Below are positions 1-11,859 of a DNA stretch of 64,000 nucleotides, piece by piece. The position numbers and the translations under genes are program-made. Source of the stretch: Panaeolus papilionaceus (taxonomy: Eukaryota > Basidiomycota > Agaricomycetes > Agaricales); NCBI GenBank assembly GCA_015501605.1, contig JADNRZ010000032.1:1-64000 (forward strand), in the 5' to 3' direction. Numbering within the stretch: position 1 is the stretch's first letter; each line of letters opens with the position of its first letter. Below the pieces are notes generated by a model. It was not told the origin of the DNA. It did not search any database and worked only from the letters and a program-made list of their open reading frames with translations.

Positions 1-120
1 CTCCATGCCCCTGTCAATGTCTAATCGATCATCGAAGTCAAACATGTATGGACAACAACCAATAGTCTGTGTATTCTTCATCACTTCCCACTCTTACCAC
101 AATCATAAGACCTCATCACA

Positions 121-3100
121 ATGCCAGCATCCTCCGCTTCTAAGAAATTCCCCTGTTTACGATGTGGGAAGTTATTCGAAAGTGAAGCCAACGCCACCAA
201 CCACATGAATCAACCACAGGCACTGTGTCGTTACACACATGAAAATGTCATACATTTCAACAAGATTGAGCAAGATAAGAGAGATAGTCTGGGTATGGAA
301 CAACTTACACCAGTACCACTATTGAATTGACGCTGTACCAACAGAACCGCATTCTCCTGACGTGTTGAACACAAACAACTTGGAGTATCCTGACGCAGAT
401 GCTGGTCCTTACTCTGAACCAATGGAAGGAATCAAAGAAGGACCCCAACTTGGACCCTCAATTTTTAGTCACCCAACACCTCAAGAGCGGACTCAATCTC
501 TGCACTGCGAGGACTTTCCTTTGGAGGGAGCCCATCGCACCTGGAACGAAACTCACCCTGGAAAGACATTTATGGCACTTTTTGCAGAGAATCCACTTTC
601 AAGCACTCATGAAAACCTCCCTTACTACCCCTTCTCAACAAGAACCGAATGGGAAGTCGCATCATTCCTTTTACAATCGGGAATGAGTATGGCAAAGATT
701 GATCAATTTCTAAAGCTTGAAATAGTGAGCCCTTTGTATGTTCATAGCATGCCACATTGGCTTATATCTATAATGTCAGATCAAGGCACTCCCCTATCGT
801 TTAGAACTGCAAAAGATTTATTCTTGCGGGCGGAGCAACTTCCTAGTGGTCCCTGTTGGGTAGCATCTTCTATACCAATGACCATTCCAACCAAAAATAC
901 CATCACATTATATTATCGAAACCCTGTTGAATGTCTTCAGGCTCTCATGCATAGCCCCTTAGTGAGCGATTATATTCAGTTCACTCCATTTAAGCTTTAT
1001 GAAACATGTGCCAAAACGATGAGAGTGTATACAGAGTGGTTGTCTGGGGATGCAGCCTGGTTCATGCAGGTGAGATATCCCCTGATATATTTTGAATCGG
1101 CAATTTACTTAATCAAAAGGAAAAGTTACAACCAAGTGCTACTCTCCTAGGCACCATTTTATTGTCTGATAAAACAAATATATCTGCTGGTACTGGAAAC
1201 TGTTATGCTCACCCACTTCTTATCTCCCTTGCAAATATTGCTGCAGAATTTCGGAACAAGGCCACCAACCATGCCTTCCTTCTACTTGCATTGGTACCTA
1301 TCCCTAGATTCATCCACCCACAATCAAAGATACGGGAGTTTTAGAAGCTCAGCTGTTCCACGAGAGTCTAGATTTGGTGCTTCATCCTCTTAAAGAAGCT
1401 GCTCACGTTGGTGTTATGCTCTCAGATCCCTTTGGAAACAGCTGCTGGTGCTTTACGCCCTGCGCAGCCTACATTGTTGACACACCCAAGTCAGCGCTCA
1501 TAGCATGTGTGGCTGGTAAAACATCATCAATAACTACAGCCTTGTTCAAGCAGTTTGGAGATGCCCAGAAACATCCAATGAGGACTGGCCAAATGACATT
1601 GGATGCTTTAGCCAAAATTCAAGCCATCGTTGAGGACGAGTGGGACCTAGAGCTTTATGAAAAGGAGGCAATGAAGTATTGGTTAAATGGTGTACACAAA
1701 CCCTTCTGGAGGGACTGGGACCTTTCAAACCCTGCTGTCTTTCTGACAAGTGAACCCCTCCATCATTGGCACAGGATGTTTTGGGATCACGATGTCAAAT
1801 GGTGTATTAATGCAGTTGGAGCAGCCGAAATCGACTTTCGTTTTTCGATTCTTCTGTCACACACAGGATTTCGACACTTCAAGGAAGGAATCTCGTCACT
1901 CAAGCAGGTTACAGGAAGGGAACAGCATGATATTCAGCGCTACATTATTCCAGTTGTTGCAGGTGCATTATCATTGGATTTTTTGACAGCCATCCAATCA
2001 CTTTTGGACTTCTGATACTTCGCCCAAGCACCTGTAATTTCAGATGATATTTGTCACATGATCGATGAGTCTCTCTCTATCTTTCATCAGTTCAAGAAAG
2101 CTATCATCGATGCAGGTGCACGCCAAGGGGAAAAGGGCTGGAAGCTTAACCATTGGCAGATACCAAAGCTGGAGTTCATGCAGAGCATCACAGCAGGTAT
2201 TCGACTCAGCAGATCTGCAATTCAGTGGTCTGCCGATACCACTGAACATGCACATATCAAGCTGGTCAAAGAGCCAGCCCGAGCATCAAACCAACAGAAC
2301 TACGACCCCCAAATTGTTCGGCGCCTGGATTGTAAAGACAAGGTTATGAATTTCGACCTAGCTACCGCCATGCACAATGCTGGAGTTGAATTCAAAGACA
2401 AGGCTTCATCAGCACCCCAACAGTCAATGGGTGATGATGACCAGGATCCTGGAAAGGACTTGGACTCCTCAGATGCTTATGACATGGCGAAGCTTACAAT
2501 TGGTACCACTGCTGAACTCTTATCTTTGATCTCATCTGTCCATGCTCTTCCTGGATCACATGCAGGCTCTGCAGGTATCAACACATATAACATCACCAAT
2601 TACTTTTACAAGGCATCCATCCTGAAAAAGGGGCTCGATGCTTCTGCAAAGGTTCCATATCGTACAGTTCAGAACTCCCCTACAACTGTCTTTCATCTTT
2701 CCCAGGATCTGCAAATGGGTATCTGCACCATCGGCGATATCAGTCAGCAGTTTGGCATAGAGGACTTGGGATCAGCAATTTCTCGCTACATCTCAAAAAT
2801 AGAAGCCAACCATCCAAACACGTTCATCTCAGAATTTAATTCTGGAGCACCTACACATCATCCTCATTTTATGGCTGATAAAATACAGGTCTGGACATCA
2901 CTTCGCCTTCAATCCACTGCCTACCACTATCCTCATCCCATTCAACCACCTGTCACACTGAAAGCTGAACCAGGATTAGGTGGGCATGATTCCGCCATTT
3001 TTTGTGTTGATTCGTCTAGCCAATGGCCATGGAGCAGCCTCTCAGGTGCGTAATCTGACTTAGTGTTTAATTATAGGGCAAGCTTAACCTTGACCTCAAG

Positions 3101-3507
3101 GCCATGTTGTTACAGAAATCTGTCTTATATTTCGTTTGGTGCTTCCCAAGAACCGCTGGCACATCCCAGACAGGTTCCTTGCCTATGTACAAAAATACAC
3201 AATTATTCCCCAGCCTAATGCTCGTAATACTAGGCAGACTGGTGAATTCCCTGATTCTTGCACAGGACTCTACCTTTTGAAGCGATCTGCACTGCAGCAA
3301 CCCACCTCTGCTGTATATGGGGACATTATTCCCCTTGATCAACTGCACGCCCTTGTGGACGTTGTGCCAAACTTTGGTGGGAAGGCAGATACCCGGCTGA
3401 CATGCAAGAACAGTCTGGCATACAGCCATGAATTTTGGCTCAATAAGTACTTCAACAAAGAACTCTTTTATTTTGTCAGGTATAGAGGTCACGAGAGGGA
3501 GCTGTAG
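121..3507 (+). pseudogene. Plavaka-type DNA transposase, decayed
   Basis: The region encodes a degraded transposase of the agaricomycete Plavaka group (CACTA-related). The N-terminus has a C2H2-like finger (CLRCGKLF, then H and C), followed by blocks I recognise from this family: YYPFSTRTEWEVASFLL, LSFRTAKDLFLRAEQLP, TGDAAWFMQ, LLGTILLSDKTNISA, FWRDWDLSNP, HWHRMFWDHDVKWC, FRHFKEGISSLKQVTGREQ and the C-terminal EFWLNKYFNKELF. Introns 1070-1119 and 3046-3115 restore frame. Damage is visible: the finger frame closes at 330 and the next block is in another frame; one base is missing in a G run near 1335; and an in-frame TGA at 2013-2015 stands where relatives read CGA (Arg). The family is known to move DNA by cut and paste, but this copy cannot make full-length protein. 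The terminal inverted repeats were not located. Confidence 0.8.
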
Positions 3508-3649
3508 GAGACAAACTCAGTACATAGAATATGGACTGAATATATTATGGTATACCTGTAGGAGACAAACTACAGGATAGAGTAAGTAAAGGAATACTAG
3601 ATAACGAGTGTAATACGTGGCTCACCTCAGTACATAGAATATGGACTGA
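3503..3649. repeat. Short direct repeats downstream of the transposase
   Basis: A 15 bp unit (TGTAGGAGACAAACT) occurs at 3503-3517 and 3557-3571. A 24 bp unit beginning CTCAGTACATAG occurs at 3516-3539 and 3626-3649. They begin inside the transposase stop region, so they may be subterminal repeats of the Plavaka element; this is inference. Confidence 0.6.
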
Positions 3650-5209
3650 GGAAAGACCAGTGTGCACGCAGAGCTAAACGATGAGGGAGCGAAACGGAGG
3701 TCACATGACTACGGCTGTGAAACGGAGGTCATGTGATAAGGAGGCGAGATGAAAAGGAATGAATCTAATCTAATAGTCCGTGAAAATGTTCTAATAAAAT
3801 AATTACAACATTTTATGCATTATCATTGACTTAGATTGCCTACTACATGCTAGTACCCTATCGATTGGCCACTATTTGTATAAGACTGGGTATAGCTACT
3901 ACAGAATAGTATGATTCTTTTAAGTAATGGGGCACTCTATGCAGCATAATGCACTGTAACAAATGAGTGGCATCATAAGACTACTGAGGTGCCATAGATC
4001 CTACCAAGGTACTGGGGGGTCTACCTTACACTCTGAAGCTTGCACAGCATTCAATGTAATGCTCCAGAGCACTACCAGGCTACAGCGTGCTACACCAGCC
4101 AAGGTGAACACTACAGGCGTGATGTGACTGCTATACAGAGCTACTGTCCAAAAACAGAATTTGCTGATGTGGTGTAGGAATTCCCAATTGAGGATGAACA
4201 ATGCAAGATGTGATAGACATAGCTTGGTAGTCAGGTTATCGTGGAGATTACAGTGTGTTGAAGGATGTGGTCCTGCAATGTTCAACAGTCACAGAAGTAT
4301 GAGGGAGACCAACGTCAATGTCGCTTGGTGATGTGTCAGTTATTGTGTCCCTCCCGCTGGTGATACAGTCATGATAGGTCATCCTTGTCATCCTGGTGAG
4401 TGATGTTTATTGATTGTGGATAATCCCACAGTGCTAAACTTGCTGTTTGCCAACCAAGGTGACCAGATGACAAGAGCTGATGACCTAGACATGAGAGCAT
4501 AGGGGCTGAAGGGAGCGAAAGCGTTGGTTGTGTCCAAGTGACTAGTTAAGGATGCAATGAGGACGTAGGAGGCGATTCAAACATCAGCTAAGGTATGGTA
4601 AGATTCAGAATGGAATTAATAAATGATACCTGTGGCACATCCTTTATCAATCTTCCCCTCTCCCGTCACGAGAACACTCTGAACACCCTCAGTCTGCCTG
4701 AGTCACTTGTTGCTCCACACCTCACTTGCAAAATGCCAAAAAGTTGCCTCAATCCAAGCTTCCTCTGCTGTAGTCCAGTGTGAATCCCTGCAGAATTGCA
4801 ATATGAATTTGCATGAGGTTGTACTGGTGTTGGAGCCTGGGATCTTTTGGGTGGATCGTTAGTGGCTACACCCTTTAAAAGAGGTGAAATGAAATAAATG
4901 TCACCTCTGTGTGCCATCATCTGGAGCTGTATGCAAAAGCATGTGCATCTGGTTGCAATATATGGTAATCGTGGTCCACAAGAGAAGAGTTGGGCCATGA
5001 CAAAGACTTGTGACACAAAAAACCTAGATCTGTCATTCAGAGCACGATTTGACAACACACAGGATAGAGAGATGATGTCAATGGCAATGACGACAGAGGG
5101 GGTTGACATTGCTTGGGTGTGGAATGAGGATGAAAAATTGGGAACTTCACAACTTCAGGGTCTGAGGAACTGGTGCAAGACTGGTCATTACTTCATGTAG
5201 CATCCAAGA
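3650..5209. other. Non-coding, repeat-like stretch
   Basis: No convincing gene is present. Short open frames exist on both strands, but they lack recognisable motifs and splice-consistent extension. The sequence carries scattered GCTACA and AGAGCACTA words that recur near 7460-7490 and 8950-9010, so it is probably old transposon-derived DNA. Confidence 0.5.
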
Positions 5210-5589
5210 CATCAGGAAAATGCACTTGGCAGCCAGAGACTCTTTAGTATCTCTGGAAGTCTTTTACATCTTTTAATCATCTCCAGGAGACTTTAGCATC
5301 TTTCTGAAGCTTTGAAAATGTCCAGAGTCTCCTGGAGGTCTTTCAAAAGATTTCCGAAATCTTCTAGTGTTTATTCAATAGCTTTAACAATTATCTCTGA
5401 CTCCTTTCACAAAATTTTAGCTTGGAGGATTATTGTCAGTTATTACTAAAGACTAAAAATTATATATTTTCCAGCTTTGTTTTTGCTAGATAGATCAACA
5501 ACACTCAAAATATTTAAAAGTCAGAGTGTGAGAAAATGGACTTGTACATTTCAAAGTATTTAACTTGAACAGTATATTTAGTAGCATCT

Positions 5590-5842
5590 CTTACACTGCA
5601 CTTAAAATTATGATTTATATATCAAAATAAAGCTAAAAATAAGTGGGATCTAACTACATTCACAGCGCTTTTGTGCGCTTTTTCATTTTCCCAAAATGGC
5701 AATTTTAGTGTTTTAAGAAGCTGTATTTTGCCATATCTCAGCCTAAGAATTGACTGCACAAAAGCGCCATAAGTACAGTTAGATTCTATTCTATTTTAGC
5801 TTTATTTTGGTATATAAATCATAATTTTAGGTGCAGTATAAG
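5590..5842. mobile_element. Palindromic MITE, copy 1 (253 bp)
   Basis: The element starts CTTACACTGCACTTAAAATT and ends in a near-complement. Arms of roughly 90 bp, including ATGATTTATATATCAAAATA and its complement, fold back on each other, and CAGCGCTTTTGTGCG pairs with CGCACAAAAGCGC nearer the middle. There is no coding capacity. A second unit of identical length begins 71 bp downstream. Confidence 0.75.
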
Positions 5843-5913
5843 TGTCACAATTGAATAAATACAGTTAAAAGTCAATCAAGTATTTAAAATCAACAGCATT
5901 TTCAGTTGCACCT

Positions 5914-6166
5914 CTTACACTGCACGTAAAATTATGATTTATATATCAAAATAAAGCTAAAAATGAGTAGAATCCAAATATATTTACAGCGCTCCTGTGC
6001 GCACTTTTATTCTCCCAAAATAGCAGTTACAGTGTTTTGTCAAACCATATTTTGCAATATCTGGGCCGAAAAAATGACCGCACATAAGCGCTCTAAGTTG
6101 CATTGAAATCTACTCAATTTTAGCTTTATTTTGATATATAAATCATAATTTTAGGTGTGGTGCAAG
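5914..6166. mobile_element. Palindromic MITE, copy 2 (253 bp)
   Basis: This copy has the same length and organisation as the one at 5590-5842. It starts CTTACACTGCACGTAAAATT and ends GTGTGGTGCAAG. The outer arms are strongly conserved between the copies, while the middle has diverged. Both copies are followed by GTCACAATT(G/A)AATAAAT, so the repeated unit extends slightly beyond the palindrome. Confidence 0.75.
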
Positions 6167-7282
6167 CGTCACAATTAAATAAATGAGCTTGAAAGGAGAT
6201 TTCTGAAAGTGTCTAGGTCCATTTTCCCGCGCTCCGGCTCAAACATCGGAGCATGCCATTGACTGCCACATCATCACTTCTTTCCTTCCTTCCACCACCA
6301 TCCCCACTTCTGCACTCACCACATTTCATGGTTTCCTCTTTATTCATCTGTTGGGAGGGATGGGATGGGATGGTATAGGGTTATTGGTGAGTCTATTCCG
6401 CTTTTTTGAGGTTTTTCTGCTGTTGACTATCTTTCTGCTGGTTGATTCCTCTCCATTGCTCCCCTCTTGTCCGCTTTTTTTGACCTTTTCCCTCTTTTAT
6501 TCTCTGACCACTCCTCTTTTCTTCTGCATGTTTTTTATATATTTTCTGTCCACCATGTACTGCTCATGCCTGTCCTCTCTTGCTGATATTACTTCCTCCT
6601 CCTCTTGTTCCTTAGTTTTTCTCTTGTCTCAAGGTTCATTTTGGGGGTTGGTGACTGTGGAACAGACTCACATGTCCGCTTTTTCTCCCTTTTTAAATTA
6701 TTCACTATCTCTTTGACTGTGTCCACTGCCATGTCATCACTGTCACTATCTTGCTCCTTAGCTCCTGCACTATTGTTTCTACTCTTTATTTCTCATGTTA
6801 TTCTCTCTCCCTGGATAACTTTCCTACCATGACATTCTGGCTTCATCCTTCTTTCTCTCCTTCATTCTTATTAGTCCGCTTTTTTTGCCATTTTCATTCT
6901 CCTGTACACATTTCATATTCTACTTTTACTCTTTATGTCTACTCATAATAATAGTCTACTGTAAGCTAGTTATATATGTCATAGGTTCTTAGGTGCAATA
7001 CATGCTTTTTGATCTTTCATATTACATGTTGGACTTGGAATTGAGAAGAAAAATGAAAGCTGCTATGCAAATTACAAGACTTTCAGAAATACTACAAAGA
7101 CTATCAGAAAGCTCCTGGAGACTTTCCAAAGTCTTCGGAAAGCTGTTTCAAAATAGGACTTAGAACCTCTAAGACTCTCAGAAGACTCCAGGTATCTTTG
7201 TTAGGTTTTGTTCTTTTGGAGTCTCCAGGAGTCTCCAGGAGGCTTTCCAAAGTCTCCACACTCCAAGTGCCTTTTCCTGATG

Positions 7283-8457
7283 GAGTGAGCAAGATAAAGC
7301 TGAAAATATAACATTCCACTAAGGAAGACACTGAAAGCCATGAGGGTCCATCAGCAATTTCCGATTTTGGGTTGTAGCATAGCCACTGATGGCTGTAGCA
7401 TGCATCATGGCAACAGTAGCAACTATAGCATTCATGATGGCAGTGGTAGCAACGACTAGCAAGTTAGTGCTCTGTAGTGCTACATACATTACCCCCTCCT
7501 CTTTGTACTGCTACCTACCATGGTATGATAATTACATAGCTATAGGGAGTGCCCTCTCTTAAAGTGATGCCAGAAATTACTTATATTATTAAAAACCAAT
7601 GTCAATTAGGTGCAGGACTACAAATAATTGTATATAACAGGATAATAGTAAATTTTGAGACCAATGAGTTGGACTTGTCATTTTTTTTCAAAGTCCCTTG
7701 TCCGCTTTGGTGAAACATATGAGATGGGAAAATGCTGATTAATCAAAACACAAACCAAAATGATTCCAAAATAAGCAATTTTGATTGCACTCTCTTCTTT
7801 CCTCAACTATCATCTTCGTCCACATCTACCATATTTCCCCATCCCACAGGTGCTCTAATGGTTCTATATATATATATTTAAGAGACCTGGTAAGTGTTTA
7901 TTATTATGGAACCAAGTGGCTGACTACTATATCATAGGATGTTATCACTGCTTCAGCAGTAGATTTTACCTGCACTTTAACATATTTTGGTGAGATTCCT
8001 TTTATTTTTTTTCTTTCTTTTTCTATTTATGACATTCTTCTATTACTTCTATTATTATAGGTGCTGTATTGTGTCTGTTTGAGCCCAGGGGATTGGTTTT
8101 TATAGGTATGTGAATTCTCTGACATTGATGTCTGAACTCTCTCACACCCCTTTACCATGTCTTTCTAGTCCATCACATCATGACTCCTTGTACATGTCTC
8201 TTGGTGAGCATCATTTTATTTATTTCTATACTATGGCTCATCAATACATCTATTTAGGTGATTAATTCATGATCTTTTTCATGACTTGTCATCACTATTC
8301 CAACACCTTTAGGCGCTCAGTTTTTTCTAATCTGCTTCACCTACCCTGCTCCTCTTAAGGAACATCATGGGTAACCCTCAGGTACAAAGTTGCTGACCTG
8401 GACTCGGACCTGTGGCGTACCCTATCTATGTACCCACAGGTTTTCCGTGCAAAACGA
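7283..8457. other. Intergenic, no gene seen
   Basis: The stretch is AT-rich, with GTAGCA-rich words at 7370-7500, a TA dinucleotide run near 7866-7880 and T-rich tracts. I see no open frame with recognisable motifs and no RNA gene. Confidence 0.4.
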
Positions 8458-8571
8458 GCCCAAGAACATCCAAAACGGACCATTTTCAGGCAAGATATGC
8501 TCAAAATACGAAGCCTTCCATATTTTGAGCATATCTTGCTCAATTCTGGGCCGTTTCGGGCGTTCTTGGGC
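8458..8571. mobile_element. Hairpin MITE-like element, 57 bp arms
   Basis: This inverted repeat is centred between 8514 and 8515. The 18 bp inner pair CAAGATATGCTCAAAATA (8491-8508) and its exact complement (8521-8538) share this centre with the outer pair GCCCAAGAAC (8458-8467) and GTTCTTGGGC (8562-8571), so the arms align without gaps. Weaker inverted similarity continues outward to about 8420 and 8605. There is no coding capacity. The RNA would fold into a long stem. Confidence 0.7.
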
Positions 8572-10133
8572 ATGTTTTGAAGGTCGTGGGTATGCCGAGG
8601 CTGAACTATACCTGTACATGCGCCCAACCCAACCCCTAACCCATCTGGGTCACCTGTACTCTTGGCTTTCCTTATCTCCTCTCCTCTACCAAGCTTCGCA
8701 TTTTTATAGAACATGCAACATCTTCCTTTCCTTCCTTGCTATTTCAATTTGTCCTTTTCATTTAATGCTTATTCACTGTTCTTTTTATTTGTTTTATTTC
8801 CTCACCCTTGACTATCTCTGTCGTATATGCAGTCTGACCAGTGTAATAGTTAGTTTTCAAATTATATATTATTTTTTACTTTACCTTTGATTGAATGAGT
8901 GATTTCTTGAGTGATATGTGCTATTGAAGGGTGGTTTGTACATGTGGTGGTCTACCTATGTAGCGCTCTGTAGCATCCTGTAGCAACAAGGGGGTGCTAC
9001 AGAGCACTAGTTGTGAAAGCCAAAGACAATGACATTTACACCCCTTTCCAATCCACTGTTCCCAAACACCTGTGACAGATATGCAACACAATTCAACCCA
9101 AGAACCTCTTAGAGCACATACCAGATTCAAAATATACCACACACCAGAGCAGTTACTTCACTATCGAATGGTGTTAGCTATTGCCTACAGCACTGGTGTG
9201 AATTTCAGGTGACTGGAGTCTGCTACCCATGCATTTTGGCCCCTTGTCGCAGAAGACCTTCTAGCCAACCTCTCTACCACTAACCACACACTGGTCATCC
9301 CTCAGTATACAGTCAGCATATCTTGTAACTTCAAACCTCTCTCAGCTGACAACTCAATGGTTTCTCAGCAAGTCAAGCTGTTCCGAGGCCTTTAAGGCTT
9401 CGGGTTTTGTCCCCTGCTGAAATTGCGCCAAGAAATACCACAAATGTTTGCCATGTGATTTTTGTCGTCCCTCACATTCTTCCTGTGTTGTGTGCATGTG
9501 CTCTTACTTAGCTTTGTCTGGACTCTGGTTCTTTGTGTGAGTATAATAATACAGGGCAGGAAGGATATCTGCTGCAGCAGAGATGAAGTTCCCTTATTCT
9601 CCCCCCCATGGACATCATGGAATTTGCCAATGTCCATTTATGGCAGGAGGCACAACCCATCTTCAACATCAAAGTTCACATCAAGTTCGAATTTTGAAGT
9701 ATTTATCAAGCTATGTGTAAGACATCGTGCTTCGTATTTAAAAAATAAATAAATAATTTGTTGTCCTGACAAGAGTGTGACTACATCCCTAGTACAACAG
9801 CTTGAACAAGTTGTTAATTAATAATCAACATCAGATAGAATAGGTGTGATCACAATTATGCACACACATTTGAAATAAAATTTGTGAGCGAATGAACAGA
9901 ATAATGGGAGGCCTTTTAATTATTTATATGTGTAATGTGGTTTTATATGCAGAACTTGCATTTGTCAGACACTGCAGCCACTATCCTAACCAGAAAAGAC
10001 TTGATAATTATTCTTAGCCAACATTTTTACAGATACGGTGGTGATACATATTCATTATTTCTTCTAACAATCCAAAAAATTATAATGCAATGGGAAAAAG
10101 AATTAAATATCCAAAATTATAAGTCATGCAGAG
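8572..10133. other. Intergenic, no gene seen
   Basis: Only short frames without recognisable motifs occur here. A CTGTAGC-rich patch (8950-9010) resembles words near 4050 and 7480, suggesting dispersed repeat debris. An A-rich tract lies at 9739-9756. Confidence 0.4.
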
Positions 10134-10207
10134 AGGGAATTGAACTCCAGACCTCAGGCAACATTTTTCACACAATATGAGTCAATAAACCACTGCACCA
10201 TATCAGC
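10134..10207 (-). mobile_element. tRNA-derived SINE head (pol III A and B boxes)
   Basis: On the minus strand TGGTGCAGTGG (10190-10200) matches the pol III A-box consensus at every position. AGTTCAATTCC (10136-10146) matches the B box at 9 of 11 positions, with the CpG changed to CpA as expected for an aged copy. The acceptor arms do not pair, so this is not a functional tRNA. A tRNA-related SINE with its body running toward lower coordinates fits best; the 3' end was not defined. Confidence 0.5.
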
Positions 10208-10354
10208 ATTTATAATTAGACCACTACAGGTTCTACAAGCTAACTGGGTAGAAGGGTGGAAAATGTTTCCCAAATTTGGGATGTCTGTGGGGGGGAGAGC
10301 AGGGTCAGCTGCAGAGATGAGAGCAGAAAGGTGCCAGCAGTAAGGTCTCGGTGA

Positions 10355-11347
10355 ATGCCGCACGTAGTGTCGGTCTGCTTTGCCCAGTACAAGGAGAGGA
10401 AGCCTGACATCATTGGTGTCTGGATGGGAATGAAAGAGCAGAGATGCAACAAGGCATCGCCTCTGGTCCCAATTACAGACTTCAAAGAACTGTTGAATCC
10501 TCTGATGCCACCAGGCAGTGATCCAAACGACGAAGACTACAACAAAAATGACACCAGCATGGTCGAAGTCGAGAGAGCCTGGTGTACAAGAGAACCTCAA
10601 GGATTTACGCCCTACTTCCATGGGACTGTGGAGGACCCCTTTAATGTTCCCAGCTGGCATACCTCAAAGATATCTGAATTCACCTCTCTCTTCCATGTCA
10701 AACTCAAAAGACTGGTCAGCCGTCGAATCGAGAACCCTTGCCTTTTTTTTGCACAACTTGATATGACAATGATGCTGGCAGATGCCTCGGCGGATAAACA
10801 ATCATCTCTCATCTTCCGATCTGAGTGCAAAACTCAAAGGATCATCACCATCTTAGCGGCTGGAGAGTGGTGGGCATGGAAAATATCTGTACGAGGTGGA
10901 AGGTCAGAACCCCTGTTTCCCAAGACAGAAGAGGCTGGAGAGGCAGGAAATACCTATGGGTTTCTTGATCAGTATTTCTCAGATATCGATGGCAAACCAG
11001 TTCTCATGTCGCTGAAACGAAGCGAACTTCCACCACAGGCAGAGGACAATGGAATGGATGTTGATCATTTTTCCCACTTAACTCCTGTGACAAATCCTGC
11101 TGATGATGAGGCTTTCTACGACTCTGACAAAGACAAAGATTTGGAGGAGGTACATAGCATGGTGAACCCTGGGCCCGACAAAGAACCAAGTGGAGATGAG
11201 TCCGAGTCCAAGGATCCTCCCGGCGCCTTATCACCATCTGTACCTGTTGTGCCTCATTCCAGTAAAAAGTATGTCTACTGCTATTTACGACATGTCCATA
11301 AAAAGGAGGTAGTAAAGCTAGAGAAGGCTCATTCTGATCATATTTAG
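10355..11347 (+). CDS. Unrecognised protein, 330 aa, acidic C-terminus
   Basis: The frame is uninterrupted and starts at ATG 10355. I do not recognise a named domain. The first 200 residues look globular (patches EWWAWKIS and YGFLDQYF), while residues about 230-310 are rich in Asp, Glu, Ser and Pro and probably disordered. There is no signal peptide or membrane segment. It lies between a SINE-like repeat and an LTR element, so it could be a dispersed, transposon-associated gene family member. The true start could lie upstream if an intron is missed. No functional assignment is made. Confidence 0.5.
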   Translation: MPHVVSVCFAQYKERKPDIIGVWMGMKEQRCNKASPLVPITDFKELLNPLMPPGSDPNDEDYNKNDTSMVEVERAWCTREPQGFTPYFHGTVEDPFNVPSWHTSKISEFTSLFHVKLKRLVSRRIENPCLFFAQLDMTMMLADASADKQSSLIFRSECKTQRIITILAAGEWWAWKISVRGGRSEPLFPKTEEAGEAGNTYGFLDQYFSDIDGKPVLMSLKRSELPPQAEDNGMDVDHFSHLTPVTNPADDEAFYDSDKDKDLEEVHSMVNPGPDKEPSGDESESKDPPGALSPSVPVVPHSSKKYVYCYLRHVHKKEVVKLEKAHSDHI

Positions 11348-11854
11348 TCCTTTGAGACCGCGTTATGTAATTGTATAGCCTGTGTCGATCATGCTTCATT
11401 TTTTATACAATTTCCCTTTATTTGTTGTGTCGTCAAACCACTGCTGCCAAGCTCACATAGAATATGTAATCCAATTTCAAACCTATAGATAATGCTCAAT
11501 CGGATGCAACTCCAGGCTTCTCTCAAGCTCAGCCCAAGGTATTACAGACCTGGAACTCGTGAAAAATAGATCAGAAGATGACTGACAGGCATGGGATTGT
11601 GAGCCATGTCTGCGGTTTTGTTGGCTGAAAGTGTTTTGAGCACATTGCCTTGAATAAAAATCATTTTCTAAGGTTGTCCTGGAGGTAAAAGTCTTTTACT
11701 GACCTTGTGTTGCCTTTTGAGAACATTAGCATTAATTCACTCAAATGCCTTGAGCAATGATGTCATCACGCTTCTCTCTGCGGCAAAAGACAGGCGCGCA
11801 TCACCTATTTTACACAGTGAGAGGAGGAAACACAGACAAATAGTACAGCAGTTA
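11348..11854. other. Intergenic; pol III-like A box at its end
   Basis: No gene was found. At 11841-11851 TAGTACAGCAG matches the tRNA A-box consensus at 10 of 11 positions. It is the left half of a sequence split by the LTR retrotransposon; the right half with a B-box-like AGTTCGATTCT is at 19812-19822. Confidence 0.4.
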
Positions 11855-11859
11855 TCAGC
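11855..11859. repeat. Target site duplication TCAGC, left copy
   Basis: These five bases precede the first T of the 5' LTR. The same five bases follow the 3' LTR at 19770-19774. Confidence 0.9.

Larger units (their letters stand above)
5210..7282. mobile_element. Inverted-repeat element, about 2.1 kb, non-coding
   Basis: The ends are a 20 bp inverted pair matching at 19 of 20 bases: 5210-5229 (CATCAGGAAAATGCACTTGG) and the complement of 7263-7282. Internal to both ends lie related AGACT/CTGGAG-rich arms, near 5232-5350 and 7100-7260. The interior has two palindromic MITEs and a pyrimidine-rich stretch (6250-6960), but no transposase. The most economical reading is a non-autonomous DNA element, or a nest of them. 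No target duplication was identified. Confidence 0.5.

Noticed and set aside
725..779. Intron in the Plavaka transposase (GTGAGC...GTCAG)
   Set aside because: Splice signals look good but removal breaks the frame with the following LSFRTAKDL block; reading through keeps it, so no intron is asserted.
6351..6716. 121-codon open frame rich in Leu, Phe and Ser
   Set aside because: It lies in a pyrimidine-rich tract; the residues follow base composition, overlapping frames look the same, and there are no motifs.
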